NCBI GenBank assembly: GCA_902592375.1
Contig: CACJEG010000001.1
Coordinates: forward strand, 1 to 64,000
Origin: an uncultured Pelagibacteraceae bacterium
GTDB taxonomy: Bacteria > Pseudomonadota > Alphaproteobacteria > Pelagibacterales > Pelagibacteraceae
DNA: 64,000 bases
Reading direction: 5' to 3'
Below the pieces are notes generated by a model. That model was not told the origin of the DNA, ran no database searches, and was given only the letters and a program-made list of their open reading frames with translations. A program made the translations under genes and the position numbers. Positions 1-8,018 of this stretch are shown one piece after another; position 1 is the stretch's first letter; every line of letters begins with the position of its first letter.

Positions 1-367
1 TTTTAAAACTTTTATTTCTTACTCTTTTATCTATGTCAGTGACAGCATATATAACCTCTGAAATTTTTGATTTAATTATCGCATCAGTACATGGTGGTGT
101 TAATCCATGATGACAACATGGTTCTAAAGTAACATACATTTTTGAGCCTTCTAATTCTTCAAAACTATTTTTAATCGCATTAAATTCAGCGTGTGGTCTT
201 CCCTTTAATGAGGTTTGTCCTATGGAGATAATTTTATCATTTTTGACAATAACACAGCCTACTGAAGGGTTTGATCCGGTCTGTCCATGACGAGATTTAG
301 CCAAGTCCAGGGCTAATTCCATATAAAATTTATCTTTTGATGAAAATTTATCTTTTTTTGTAGACAT
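1..367 (-). CDS. ribD: Riboflavin biosynthesis protein RibD, N-terminal deaminase part (cut by window edge)
   Basis: Only the first ~122 codons lie in the window; the gene runs off the left edge. RibD deaminates the pyrimidine intermediate of riboflavin synthesis and its C-terminal domain reduces the ribose chain. The translated part shows the cytidine-deaminase-type zinc site: an HAE motif (GRPHAEFNAI) followed by EPCCHHGLTPPC, in which the HAE histidine and the two later cysteines would bind zinc and the glutamate would act as proton shuttle. The start is the ATG at 365-367, which overlaps the 3' end of nrdR by 20 bp, so the two are translationally close. nrdR-ribD adjacency is common in alphaproteobacteria. 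The reductase domain cannot be assessed here. Confidence 0.93.
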   Translation of the reverse strand, partial: MSTKKDKFSSKDKFYMELALDLAKSRHGQTGSNPSVGCVIVKNDKIISIGQTSLKGRPHAEFNAIKNSFEELEGSKMYVTLEPCCHHGLTPPCTDAIIKSKISEVIYAVTDIDKRVRNKSFK

Positions 368-806
368 CAAGCTTGTCCACGAATTGTACAAAATCTTTTT
401 CTTCTCTAAAGTTTCTATATACAGATGCAAATCTTACGTATCCAACTGGGTCTAAATCTTTTAATCCATCCATGACCATTGTCCCAATTGTATTTGTCGA
501 TATCTCTCCTTGTCCTAGTTCTTCAAGAGATCTTGAAATGTTACTGATGAATTTTTCTATTGTAGCCGTATCTATTGGTCTTTTTTTTAGAGCTATGTAG
601 ATAGATTTAGATAATTTATCTCGATCAAATGATGACTTTCTTCCATTTTTTTTTACAACCATCAATTCTCTAAATTGAATTCTCTCAAAAGTAGTAAATC
701 TTTCACCACATATGCATAATCTTCTTCTTCTTATTGCGGTACCATCTTCAGTTGGACGTGAGTCTACAACAGATGTATCACCTTTTTTTTCACATGGACA
801 AATCAT
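348..806 (-). CDS. nrdR: Transcriptional repressor NrdR with atypical zinc knuckles
   Basis: NrdR is the ATP/dATP-sensing repressor of ribonucleotide reductase genes. The 152-residue product has the family layout: an N-terminal zinc ribbon (about 1-45, with VVDSRP, IRRRR and GERFTTFE) followed by an ATP-cone (about 46-136, with VVKKNGRKSSFDRDKL and VYRNF). What is odd is the zinc site: the family normally has two CxxC knuckles (CPFC near residue 3 and CxxC near 31), whereas here they read CPC (C3, C5) and CIC (C31, C33). Codons confirm both. All four cysteines remain, so metal binding is still plausible with altered geometry. It sits between glyA (3 bp upstream) and ribD, as in many alphaproteobacteria. 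Identity is certain; the effect of the knuckle change is unknown. Confidence 0.96.
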   Translation of the reverse strand: MICPCEKKGDTSVVDSRPTEDGTAIRRRRLCICGERFTTFERIQFRELMVVKKNGRKSSFDRDKLSKSIYIALKKRPIDTATIEKFISNISRSLEELGQGEISTNTIGTMVMDGLKDLDPVGYVRFASVYRNFREEKDFVQFVDKLDVYKKR

Positions 807-809
807 TTA

Positions 810-2117
810 CTAAAGGTTCTTATATATCGGAAATGAAGAAGTTAAAGAAATAACTTCATTTTTTACTTCGTTTTCTATTTTGCTGTTATCTGTTGGGTTT
901 TCAGATAAACCTTTAAGTGTTTTTGTTATTAGTTCACCTACTGTTTTAAACTCATTTAAACCAAATCCACGAGTTGTGGCTGCTTGAGTTCCTAATCTTA
1001 TTCCAGATGTAATCATGGGTTTTTCTGTATCAAATGGAATACCATTTTTATTACATGTAATGTTTGCTCTAGATAAACTTTCTGCCGCGAGATTTCCTTT
1101 CACATTATAAGGTCTCAAATCAACCAACATCAAATGTGTATCTGTTCCATCTGAATAAATTTTAAATCCATTATTTTTTAAAGTTTCTGCTAACATTTTT
1201 GCGTTTGCTAAAACAGATTTAATATAATCTTGAAATTCTGGTTGTAGCGCTTCAAGAAAGCCAGCTGCTTTTGCAGCAATAATATGCATTAAAGGTCCAC
1301 CTTGATAACCAGGAAAAACAGCTGTGTTAAATTTTTTAGCAAGTTCTTCGTGATTAGTTAAAATTATTCCTCCTCTTGCACTTCTAAAAACCTTATGAGT
1401 TGTTGAAGTAACCACATGAGCATAGTCACAAGGATTTGGATATCCTTTACCTGCAACTAATCCTGAAAAATGAGCCATATCAACCATTAAGTATGCCCCA
1501 ACTTTATCTGCAATCTCTCTAAATCTTTTAAAGTCAATTACTCTAGAGTAAGCACTTCCACCCGCAATGATTAGTTTAGGCTTATGTTCTAATGCAAGTT
1601 TTTCAACATTATCATAATCTATCAGCTCGGATTCTTTGTCTACATCATAGCCCACAGCATTAAACCACTTACCGGACATTGAAATTTTTAATCCATGAGT
1701 AATGTGACCACCTGAATTTAAACTCATGCCCATAAATGTGTCACCCGGGCTTAACAAAGCTAAAAATACAGCTCCATTGGCTTGTGCACCTGAATGTGGT
1801 TGAGCATTTGCAAATTTACAATTAAATAATTTTTTTAATCTTTCAATGGCAAGGTTTTCTGCTACATCAACATGCTCGCAACCATTATAATATCTTTTAC
1901 CAGGATAACCTTCGGTATATTTATTAGTTAAAACTGATCCTTGTGCTTCTAATACTGCTTGAGATACTATATTTTCAGACGCAATTAGCTCAATATGTTG
2001 TTGCTGTCTGATTAATTCATCTTTAATAGCTTTATAAAGATCAGGATCTTTTACAGATAAACTATCCTCAAAAAAACTTTTATAACTATCATTTAAATAA
2101 TTTTTTTCACTCGACAT
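810..2117 (-). CDS. glyA: Serine hydroxymethyltransferase
   Basis: This PLP enzyme interconverts serine plus tetrahydrofolate with glycine plus 5,10-methylene-tetrahydrofolate in the cytoplasm. The 435-residue product is normal in length. It shows the folate/PLP signature region near residues 107-117 ([11 protein letters not shown]), the [12 protein letters not shown] motif (about 212-223), and the PLP lysine K242 in [16 protein letters not shown]. It lies 2 bp from the rpiB stop and 3 bp from nrdR, so it is probably co-transcribed with both. There is no space upstream for a glycine riboswitch. Its product pool is shared with the sarcosine oxidase encoded at 14006-19097, which also yields glycine and methylene-THF. 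Confidence 0.98.
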   Translation of the reverse strand: MSSEKNYLNDSYKSFFEDSLSVKDPDLYKAIKDELIRQQQHIELIASENIVSQAVLEAQGSVLTNKYTEGYPGKRYYNGCEHVDVAENLAIERLKKLFNCKFANAQPHSGAQANGAVFLALLSPGDTFMGMSLNSGGHITHGLKISMSGKWFNAVGYDVDKESELIDYDNVEKLALEHKPKLIIAGGSAYSRVIDFKRFREIADKVGAYLMVDMAHFSGLVAGKGYPNPCDYAHVVTSTTHKVFRSARGGIILTNHEELAKKFNTAVFPGYQGGPLMHIIAAKAAGFLEALQPEFQDYIKSVLANAKMLAETLKNNGFKIYSDGTDTHLMLVDLRPYNVKGNLAAESLSRANITCNKNGIPFDTEKPMITSGIRLGTQAATTRGFGLNEFKTVGELITKTLKGLSENPTDNSKIENEVKNEVISLTSSFPIYKNL

Positions 2118-2119
2118 AA

Positions 2120-2545
2120 TTATATTTTCTTAACCCTTCTTGAGTGTCTTCCACCCTCAAATTTTGTATTTAAAAAAACACTTACAAATTTCAAAGCATT
2201 TTTTTTGGTTATCAACCTTGATCCTAATGTAATGATGTTTGCATCGTTATGCAATCTGGATAATTTCGTTGATTTTAGATTAAAACATTGTGCTGCGCGA
2301 ATATTTTTATGCTTATTTGCCGCAATATTCATGCCAGTCCCAGATCCACACACTAAAATGCCAACATGAGTCTTATTAAGTTTTACTCTTTTAGCAACTT
2401 TATGAGCATAGTCGGGATAATCAACACTGCTATTATCTTTAGGACCAAAATCTTCAAATTTTATATTTTTATTTCTTAAGTAATCTTTGATTTGTTCTTT
2501 TAATTTAAATCCAGCGTGATCTGACGAAATAAATATTTTTCTCAA
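2120..2545 (-). CDS. rpiB: Ribose-5-phosphate isomerase B
   Basis: RpiB interconverts ribose 5-phosphate and ribulose 5-phosphate in the non-oxidative pentose phosphate pathway. The 141-residue product has the RpiB/LacAB fold signatures: SSDHAGF at residues 7-13, the catalytic cysteine in [15 protein letters not shown], and a C-terminal GGRHSRRV phosphate-binding element. Length is typical for RpiB. The order rpiB-glyA-nrdR-ribD is a recurring alphaproteobacterial arrangement. It starts 1 bp after the stop of the upstream hydroxylase-like gene. Some RpiB enzymes also act on allose 6-phosphate, but this context argues for central metabolism. Confidence 0.96.
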   Translation of the reverse strand: MRKIFISSDHAGFKLKEQIKDYLRNKNIKFEDFGPKDNSSVDYPDYAHKVAKRVKLNKTHVGILVCGSGTGMNIAANKHKNIRAAQCFNLKSTKLSRLHNDANIITLGSRLITKKNALKFVSVFLNTKFEGGRHSRRVKKI

Positions 2546-2546
2546 A

Positions 2547-3185
2547 TTAATTAAATTTGTAATCTAAAACACAAGCAACTAAATGTATTCTATTCTCTTC
2601 TCCACCATTAAATGCATTGTGATACTTAGTGTTGTTTGTAACCCATACCGAACCATCTGCAGGCATATGTTTTGCAACATTATCAATTACCATTAAACAA
2701 CCAGGGTTTGTTATAATTGGTATATGCAATCTTGGTTCAGGATCTCTATGCCAACTTAAAGTTGATCTTGGCTCTTTTAAAAGAATTCTTACTCTTCCAA
2801 GTTTATATTTTTTTGAAAGAACATCATAAACCTCTTTAAAATATGTGTTCTCATAGTCTTTAATAAATTCTGAGTAAGATGCTTCATCAATCATTTCATC
2901 TCTAGAAACTTCTTTTCCAGATTTATCAGGTTTAGTCCAGTATACTCCACGAGCTTTATTGCCTTTGATTGAATCTGGATCACCAGGTATTTGGGTTAAT
3001 GATATAGCTCCAAAGTGAGTAACACCTGCATCTTCAAATTTTTTAATCTTAACTATTTGGTGATATGCTTCTTGTAATTTTTCTATATCAAACTTAATTT
3101 CTTGTTTCTGGAAATCACTGAAGTCTAAAATTCTATCTTGCTTTTTGACATTTAAGTCTACAACTTTTGAATTTTCTGTCGCCAT
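2547..3185 (-). CDS. Predicted Fe(II)/2-oxoglutarate-dependent hydroxylase, aspartyl/asparaginyl beta-hydroxylase-like
   Basis: The 212-residue product carries a facial-triad pattern in its C-terminal half: H146-x-D148 (SWHRD), a distal H189 (KYHNAFNGG) and a candidate 2-oxoglutarate-binding R199 (NRIHLV), with the RLHIPI element (152-157) characteristic of aspartyl/asparaginyl beta-hydroxylase-type proteins. There is no transmembrane segment or signal peptide, so it should be cytoplasmic. The N-terminal 130 residues contain no motif I recognise. It is the first gene of a run continuing into rpiB, glyA, nrdR and ribD with gaps of 1-3 bp, and is divergent from hemB across 73 bp. The substrate is unknown: a protein side chain or a small molecule are both possible. 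The family call is fairly secure; the function is not. Confidence 0.8.
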   Translation of the reverse strand: MATENSKVVDLNVKKQDRILDFSDFQKQEIKFDIEKLQEAYHQIVKIKKFEDAGVTHFGAISLTQIPGDPDSIKGNKARGVYWTKPDKSGKEVSRDEMIDEASYSEFIKDYENTYFKEVYDVLSKKYKLGRVRILLKEPRSTLSWHRDPEPRLHIPIITNPGCLMVIDNVAKHMPADGSVWVTNNTKYHNAFNGGEENRIHLVACVLDYKFN

Positions 3186-3258
3186 CGAGATTGCTTTGTA
3201 CCTTTTTTATTGTATATGTGTATATTACATTTGTCGCAATTTGAAAGTAAATTAAAAC

Positions 3259-4248
3259 ATGATTATTGGAAAATACCCCGGTCTTAGACTTAGAAGAGGA
3301 AGAAAACAATCATGGTCTAGAAGGCTAATTCAGGAAAATACATTAAGTCCTAACGACTTTATATTACCAATTTTTTTGATCGAAGGTTCTAACAAAAAAC
3401 AAGAGATTTTGACAATGCCAGGTGTATACAGATATACAATTAACAGATTAAGCCAAATAGTAGATCGAGCTATAAAATTAGGAATACCGATGATAGCTCT
3501 TTTCCCTAAAACTCAAAATTCAAAAAAAGATGAATTGGGAACAGAATCACTGAATGAAAAAAATTTAGTTTGCAGAGCAATTCAAGAAATCAAAAAAAGA
3601 TACAAAAATCAAATCGGTATAATGTGCGATGTAGCTTTAGATCCTTACACATCACATGGTCATGATGGTTTGATCAAGTCTAACACTATATTAAATGACG
3701 AAACAATTGAGATTTTAATTAATCAGTCATTACTACAAGCTGAGATGGGTTGTGATGTACTGGCTCCTTCAGACATGATGGATGGTAGAATAGGAAAAAT
3801 AAGAAAAGCTTTAGATAAAAATAAATTTCAAAATGTTCAAATATTATCGTACGCTGCAAAATATGCTTCAAGCTTTTATGGACCTTTTAGAGATGCAGTC
3901 GGATCTAAAGGTTCTTTAAAAGGAGACAAAAAAACTTATCAGATGGATTATAGAAATTCTGATGAAGCTTTAAGAGAAGTCGCATTAGATATTAAAGAAG
4001 GTGCTGATATGGTAATGGTTAAACCAGGTATGCCCTACTTAGACATAATAAAATCAATTAAAGAAAAATTTAAATTACCTGTATTTGCCTATCAAGTATC
4101 AGGAGAATACAGCTTAATTGAAACAGCTATAACAAAAAAATTAATTAATAAAGATGCTATATATGAAAGCTTAGTTGCTTTTAAGAGAGCTGGTGCCAAT
4201 GCTATAGTAAGTTATTACGCTGATAGAATTGATAAAATAATAAAATAA
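3259..4248 (+). CDS. hemB: Delta-aminolevulinic acid dehydratase (porphobilinogen synthase), non-zinc active-site type
   Basis: HemB condenses two 5-aminolevulinate molecules to porphobilinogen in tetrapyrrole synthesis. The 329-residue product has both Schiff-base lysines, K201 (SYAAKYASSFYGPF) and K255 (MVMVKPGMPYLDII). The active-site metal region reads DVALDPYTSHGHDG, with A126, D128 and D136 where zinc-dependent enzymes carry three cysteines, so it belongs to the magnesium-type, non-zinc group, as in many alphaproteobacteria. It is a single-gene unit: divergent from the hydroxylase gene upstream, and its stop codon directly abuts the recO stop on the other strand with no intergenic base, leaving no room for a terminator. 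Confidence 0.97.
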   Translation: MIIGKYPGLRLRRGRKQSWSRRLIQENTLSPNDFILPIFLIEGSNKKQEILTMPGVYRYTINRLSQIVDRAIKLGIPMIALFPKTQNSKKDELGTESLNEKNLVCRAIQEIKKRYKNQIGIMCDVALDPYTSHGHDGLIKSNTILNDETIEILINQSLLQAEMGCDVLAPSDMMDGRIGKIRKALDKNKFQNVQILSYAAKYASSFYGPFRDAVGSKGSLKGDKKTYQMDYRNSDEALREVALDIKEGADMVMVKPGMPYLDIIKSIKEKFKLPVFAYQVSGEYSLIETAITKKLINKDAIYESLVAFKRAGANAIVSYYADRIDKIIK

Positions 4249-4929
4249 TTATTTTAACGTATTTAAGAATAACAACCTGCTATTTGGATAATTTAAATTA
4301 TTTGGTCTTAATATAGTTTTATCCAAATAATCGCCTACTAATTTCAAACCATTCAATAAAGTGCCGAGATCATTAACTTCTATATCTTTTTCAATCAAAA
4401 AATTAGGTACATATTTTTTTTCATTAAAAGAACTTGCATAATATACAGTTTTGTTACCTTCTAAATCTTTTTCAACTAAATTTTCAAGAGCTAAGTCATA
4501 TCCTAATATTTTAAGTAGCTCTAATTCCCAAAATATATATTTTTTTATCCAATCTTTTTCTTTTAAAATTAAAAATAAATTTTGAATTATAAAATAAACT
4601 TTATCGTTAGATTGAGACTCTGCTGTCAATATTTTAATCAAATTCATTGCGGATGTAATACAAGACAACTTTTGTTTATGATCAAAATATAATGGGGTAT
4701 AGGCATTTAAAATTTCAATTTTAAAATAACCTATTCTGTTTTCATTTTTAGAATTATAATTAACATGGAGTTTATTACCAATTTGAAGATAATTTTTAAT
4801 TTTTTTTGAAGTACCGCCAAATATAATTCCAGATATCTTTCCTTTATCTTTTGTAAATAATTCAGCAATTAATGAATTTTCATTATATCTATTTTTACTT
4901 ATTAAAAATCCTTCGTCTGACCAATTCAT
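4249..4929 (-). CDS. recO: DNA repair protein RecO
   Basis: RecO helps load RecA on SSB-coated gaps in the RecF pathway. The 226-residue product begins with the typical RecO OB-fold (WSDEGFLISKNRYNENS, then LFTKDKGKISGI) and continues with a mostly helical C-terminal domain. The zinc-finger cysteines seen in some RecO proteins are absent. Its start overlaps the rnc stop by 4 bp (4926-4929), so translation is probably coupled. In most alphaproteobacteria era lies between rnc and recO; here it does not. The 3' end abuts hemB. RecO is a poorly conserved family, so the call rests on the N-terminal domain together with its position after rnc. Confidence 0.9.
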   Translation of the reverse strand: MNWSDEGFLISKNRYNENSLIAELFTKDKGKISGIIFGGTSKKIKNYLQIGNKLHVNYNSKNENRIGYFKIEILNAYTPLYFDHKQKLSCITSAMNLIKILTAESQSNDKVYFIIQNLFLILKEKDWIKKYIFWELELLKILGYDLALENLVEKDLEGNKTVYYASSFNEKKYVPNFLIEKDIEVNDLGTLLNGLKLVGDYLDKTILRPNNLNYPNSRLLFLNTLK

Positions 4930-5594
4930 TTTTTATTTATATTTTTTAAACATTCTATAGCAGCATTTTGTTCAGCTTCTTTCTTTGATTTTCCAGTAGC
5001 TATGAAATATTTTGTATTGGGCAATTTTACTCCAACTTTGAATATAGGTTTGTGTCTAGGGCCTGTATTTGAAATTAATTTATAAGTAGGTAATTTTTTA
5101 AAATTTTTTAAAGTTAATTCTTGTAACTTTGTTTTTGCATCTATTTCGGTAACTACACTTTTTTCAATATGATCTTGCCACAAGTTTAAAATTGTTTTTT
5201 CAACTATTGTAAAACCTTTATCAAGATAAATAGCACCAATTAATGCTTCACAGCTATCAGATATAATTTTGTCCTCAATTTTTATTTTTTTATTGTTGGG
5301 GTTAAATGTTTTAACATAACTAGCTAAATTGATTTTTCTTGCTATATCCAGACAAGTTTTTTTATTAACTAGCGATGCAAATTTTTTATCAAGAATACCC
5401 TCTTTTTCTCCTGGATAAATTTCTAAAAGTTTTTTTGCTATGACTAAACCAAGAACTCTATCACCCAGAAACTCTATCTTTTCATTATTTTCATTTGGAT
5501 TAAAGCTTTTATGTGTGAGGGCTTGAACAAGTAGATCTTTATTTTTAAATTTTACATCAATTTTTTTTTCTAAACTTTGATAGTTAATTTTCAT
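4926..5594 (-). CDS. rnc: Ribonuclease III
   Basis: RNase III cleaves double-stranded RNA, notably rRNA precursors and hairpins in mRNA leaders. The 222-residue product has the catalytic RNase III domain (about 1-150), with the signature NEKIEFLGDRVLGL holding catalytic acidic residues and the second acidic cluster SDSCEALIGAIYLDKG. A double-stranded RNA-binding domain follows (about 155-222: KTKLQELTLKNFKKLPTYK, then SKKEAEQNAA). It shares 1 bp with lepB upstream and 4 bp with recO downstream. The perfect hairpins in the ribosomal operons of this window are possible substrates, though that is only inference. Confidence 0.97.
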   Translation of the reverse strand: MKINYQSLEKKIDVKFKNKDLLVQALTHKSFNPNENNEKIEFLGDRVLGLVIAKKLLEIYPGEKEGILDKKFASLVNKKTCLDIARKINLASYVKTFNPNNKKIKIEDKIISDSCEALIGAIYLDKGFTIVEKTILNLWQDHIEKSVVTEIDAKTKLQELTLKNFKKLPTYKLISNTGPRHKPIFKVGVKLPNTKYFIATGKSKKEAEQNAAIECLKNINKK

Positions 5595-6331
5595 TAATTA
5601 ATTTTATTAAAGGTTCTATTAAATCTTATTGACTTATTCCATTTCCAAAATTCAATAAAACTTCCTATTCTTTTATCTGAAGAGAAAAATATAAATTGAG
5701 CTTTTCCTACTAAATTATCTTTATGTACATATCCAACACTTGTTAAGTACCTGCTATCTTTAGAACAGTCTCTGTTATCTCCTAAAAAGAAATAATGATC
5801 TTTTGGTACAGTAAACACATCAGAATTTTGATAGGTGTAATCTTTTAAATAAACAGTATGAAATTTTTTACCATTTGAAAGTTTTTCTTCAAATCTATAA
5901 ACATCAATACTTTTGTTGCCACAGAAAATTGTAGTTTTGTTATTAATTTTAGATTTAAGAATTTCAGAATTATTTAAATATAAATTAGAGTCTATAAATT
6001 GAATTTTATCACCAGGTAAACCAATTAATCTTTTAATGTAATCTGTTCGATTATCTGCTGGGGTTTTAAATACAATTACATCACCTCTTTCCGGACTACT
6101 AAACATAATTCTTTTATTTAATATTGGAGGACTAAAAGGAAATGAATGTTTGCTATATCCATAGGTATATTTTGTTACAAACAACCTATCACCTACTAAT
6201 AAAGTAGGTTCCATGGATGATGATGGAATATAAAATGGTTGTACTAAAAGCGATCTAATTATAACTGCAATTATTAATGCATAAATTAAAGTTTTTATAT
6301 TTTCTGAAAAAAAATTTTTATCTAATTTCAT
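5594..6331 (-). CDS. lepB: Signal peptidase I
   Basis: LepB cleaves signal peptides of exported proteins at the periplasmic face of the inner membrane. The 245-residue product has one N-terminal hydrophobic segment (about 12-32), then the catalytic serine S39 in IPSSSMEPTLLVGDR and the general-base lysine K100 in DYIKRLIGLPGD. A late conserved element, GDNRDCSKDSRY, is also present. The start overlaps the acpS stop by 4 bp. lepB-rnc adjacency is standard in alphaproteobacteria. Likely substrates in this window include the exported nuclease, the lytic transglycosylase and the small 94-residue protein. Confidence 0.97.
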   Translation of the reverse strand: MKLDKNFFSENIKTLIYALIIAVIIRSLLVQPFYIPSSSMEPTLLVGDRLFVTKYTYGYSKHSFPFSPPILNKRIMFSSPERGDVIVFKTPADNRTDYIKRLIGLPGDKIQFIDSNLYLNNSEILKSKINNKTTIFCGNKSIDVYRFEEKLSNGKKFHTVYLKDYTYQNSDVFTVPKDHYFFLGDNRDCSKDSRYLTSVGYVHKDNLVGKAQFIFFSSDKRIGSFIEFWKWNKSIRFNRTFNKIN

Positions 6332-6714
6332 GATGTCTGAATAATTGCAAATGCAGTTGAATGATTTTTTTCATCCGAAATTGATAAAAAACATTTAAAA
6401 TTTTTGATTTTAAAGTTCTTTTGTACAATTTTTGTAATTTTTTTATTTTTAACGTAATAAGGCTTTCCCTTTTTGTCATTAACAACTTCTATATCTTTAA
6501 AATTTAAATTCATACGAAAACCTGTGCCAAGAGCTTTAGAAAATGCTTCTTTTGCAGCAAATCTCTTCGAAAAAAAAGCTACTTTATTGTTTGCAGTATT
6601 AGATTGTTTCAATTCTTTAGATGAGTAAATTCTTTTTTTAAATAAAGGATTTTTAATCGATTTTTGAATTCTTTTATTTTCAACAATATCAACTCCAATA
6701 CCAAGAATTTTCAT
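6328..6714 (-). CDS. acpS: Holo-[acyl-carrier-protein] synthase
   Basis: AcpS transfers 4'-phosphopantetheine from coenzyme A to apo-ACP, activating fatty acid synthesis. The 128-residue product has the two magnesium/CoA-binding signatures: GIGVDIVENKRI near the N terminus and FSKRFAAKEAFSKALGTG in the middle, with the conserved aspartate and glutamate in place. Length is usual. It lies between pdxJ (no intergenic base) and lepB (4 bp overlap) in a tightly coupled run. Confidence 0.96.
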   Translation of the reverse strand: MKILGIGVDIVENKRIQKSIKNPLFKKRIYSSKELKQSNTANNKVAFFSKRFAAKEAFSKALGTGFRMNLNFKDIEVVNDKKGKPYYVKNKKITKIVQKNFKIKNFKCFLSISDEKNHSTAFAIIQTS

Positions 6715-7434
6715 TTATTTTTTTATAATTTTTTTAAAGTTTTTAATTACTTTTGAAAGTCCATCAAATATTGACTCTCCGATTATAAAATGTCCAATAT
6801 TATACTCCTCAATATCTATTATTTTTGTTAACATTTTGGTGGTTTTATAATTTAAACCATGACCAGCATGAACTTCTAAATTTAAACTTGATGCCAATTT
6901 TGCACTTTTTTTAATTCTGTTAAATTCACTAGAATAATTTTTTTTTGATTTAACTAGGTTTGCTAGTTTTCCAGTATGTATTTCAATACAATCAGCATTT
7001 AATTTTTTAGCAAGTCTAATGTCATTTGGGGAAGGATTAATGAATAAACTTGTTCTTATCTTTGCTTTTTTAAATTTTTTAATTATTTTCTCTAACTTAT
7101 TAAGATTGTTTTTTATATTTAAACCTCCCTCGGTAGTAATTTCTTTTCTATTTTCTGGAACTAAACAGATAAAATTTGGTTTTATCTTAAGTGCTTTATT
7201 AACAATTTCTTCGTTCATAGAAATTTCAAGGTTTACAGGCACATTTCTTAAACCACAGATTTTTTTTGCATCAATATCATTTATATGTCTTCTATCTTCT
7301 CTTAAATGAATTGTTACAGAATCCGCTCCATAACTAATAACTTTTTTAGCTGCGTATAGTGGGTCTGGATGTTTCTCTCCACGAGCGTTTCGTAAAGTTG
7401 CGATATGATCTATATTTACACCTAACCTTTTCAC
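6715..7434 (-). CDS. pdxJ: Pyridoxine 5'-phosphate synthase
   Basis: PdxJ condenses 1-deoxyxylulose 5-phosphate with 3-amino-1-hydroxyacetone 1-phosphate to pyridoxine 5'-phosphate, the last ring-forming step of DXP-dependent vitamin B6 synthesis. The 239-residue TIM-barrel product starts with LGVNIDHIATLRNARG and contains SVTIHLREDRRHI, the conserved EIHTG near residue 151 and EVHAGHGLNY, all typical of PdxJ. It overlaps pyrE by 4 bp and abuts acpS. The PLP made here would serve GlyA in the same window. Confidence 0.97.
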   Translation of the reverse strand: MKRLGVNIDHIATLRNARGEKHPDPLYAAKKVISYGADSVTIHLREDRRHINDIDAKKICGLRNVPVNLEISMNEEIVNKALKIKPNFICLVPENRKEITTEGGLNIKNNLNKLEKIIKKFKKAKIRTSLFINPSPNDIRLAKKLNADCIEIHTGKLANLVKSKKNYSSEFNRIKKSAKLASSLNLEVHAGHGLNYKTTKMLTKIIDIEEYNIGHFIIGESIFDGLSKVIKNFKKIIKK

Positions 7435-8018
7435 TTAATAAATCTGCTTCCTGGGGTTGTTATTGGTATAGATTTAAGTTCTGGTGGTAATTTATTTGCT
7501 TTAAAAGTTGGAACATCAATTTTTAAATGAGATGTTATTACAGTTTTTATTTTTAAAGATTGTTTGGTTGATCGATCAATAATAGATGCAAATCCAATTA
7601 ATTTTGCTTTTGATTTTTTAATCAATTTAACACACTCTAAACTTGATTTTCCTGTAGTGATTACATCTTCTATAATTAATACTCTTGCTCCTTTTTTAAT
7701 ATTGAATCCTCTTCTGAGAGTAAATTTACCATTTACTCTTTCACAAAAAATTGTTTCTTTTTTGAGCAATTTTCCAATTTCATATCCAATAATTACTCCT
7801 CCCATTGCAGGAGCTAGTATTAAATCAATTTTTTTAAATTTTTTTTTAATTTTATTGGCTAAAGATTTACAAATTTTATCAGCTAAATTAGGGAAACTTA
7901 AGAGTTTTGCACACTGTATATATTTTGAAGAATGTAGACCTGAGGATAGAACGAAGTGACCTTCTAATAATGCATTAGTTTTTTTTAAAATATTTAAGGA
8001 TTTTTTGTGTGAAAGCAT
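7431..8018 (-). CDS. pyrE: Orotate phosphoribosyltransferase
   Basis: PyrE joins orotate to PRPP to give orotidine 5'-monophosphate in pyrimidine synthesis. The 195-residue product shows an early substrate element (ALLEGHFVLSSGLHSSKYIQ), the catalytic-loop region CERVNGKFTLRRGF, and the PRPP-binding motif VLIIEDVITTGKS at residues 113-125. The ATG at 8018 lies 44 bp inside the 3' end of rsh. It is favoured because the family N terminus (ALLEGHF about 16 residues in) fits and no later start keeps that element. Gene order rsh-pyrE-pdxJ-acpS-lepB-rnc is classic for alphaproteobacteria. Confidence 0.95.
   Translation of the reverse strand: MLSHKKSLNILKKTNALLEGHFVLSSGLHSSKYIQCAKLLSFPNLADKICKSLANKIKKKFKKIDLILAPAMGGVIIGYEIGKLLKKETIFCERVNGKFTLRRGFNIKKGARVLIIEDVITTGKSSLECVKLIKKSKAKLIGFASIIDRSTKQSLKIKTVITSHLKIDVPTFKANKLPPELKSIPITTPGSRFIK

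Noticed and set aside
2100..2125. Glycine riboswitch upstream of glyA
   Set aside because: Only 2 bp separate glyA from rpiB, so there is no leader. The soxB leader is also too short, at under 70 bp.
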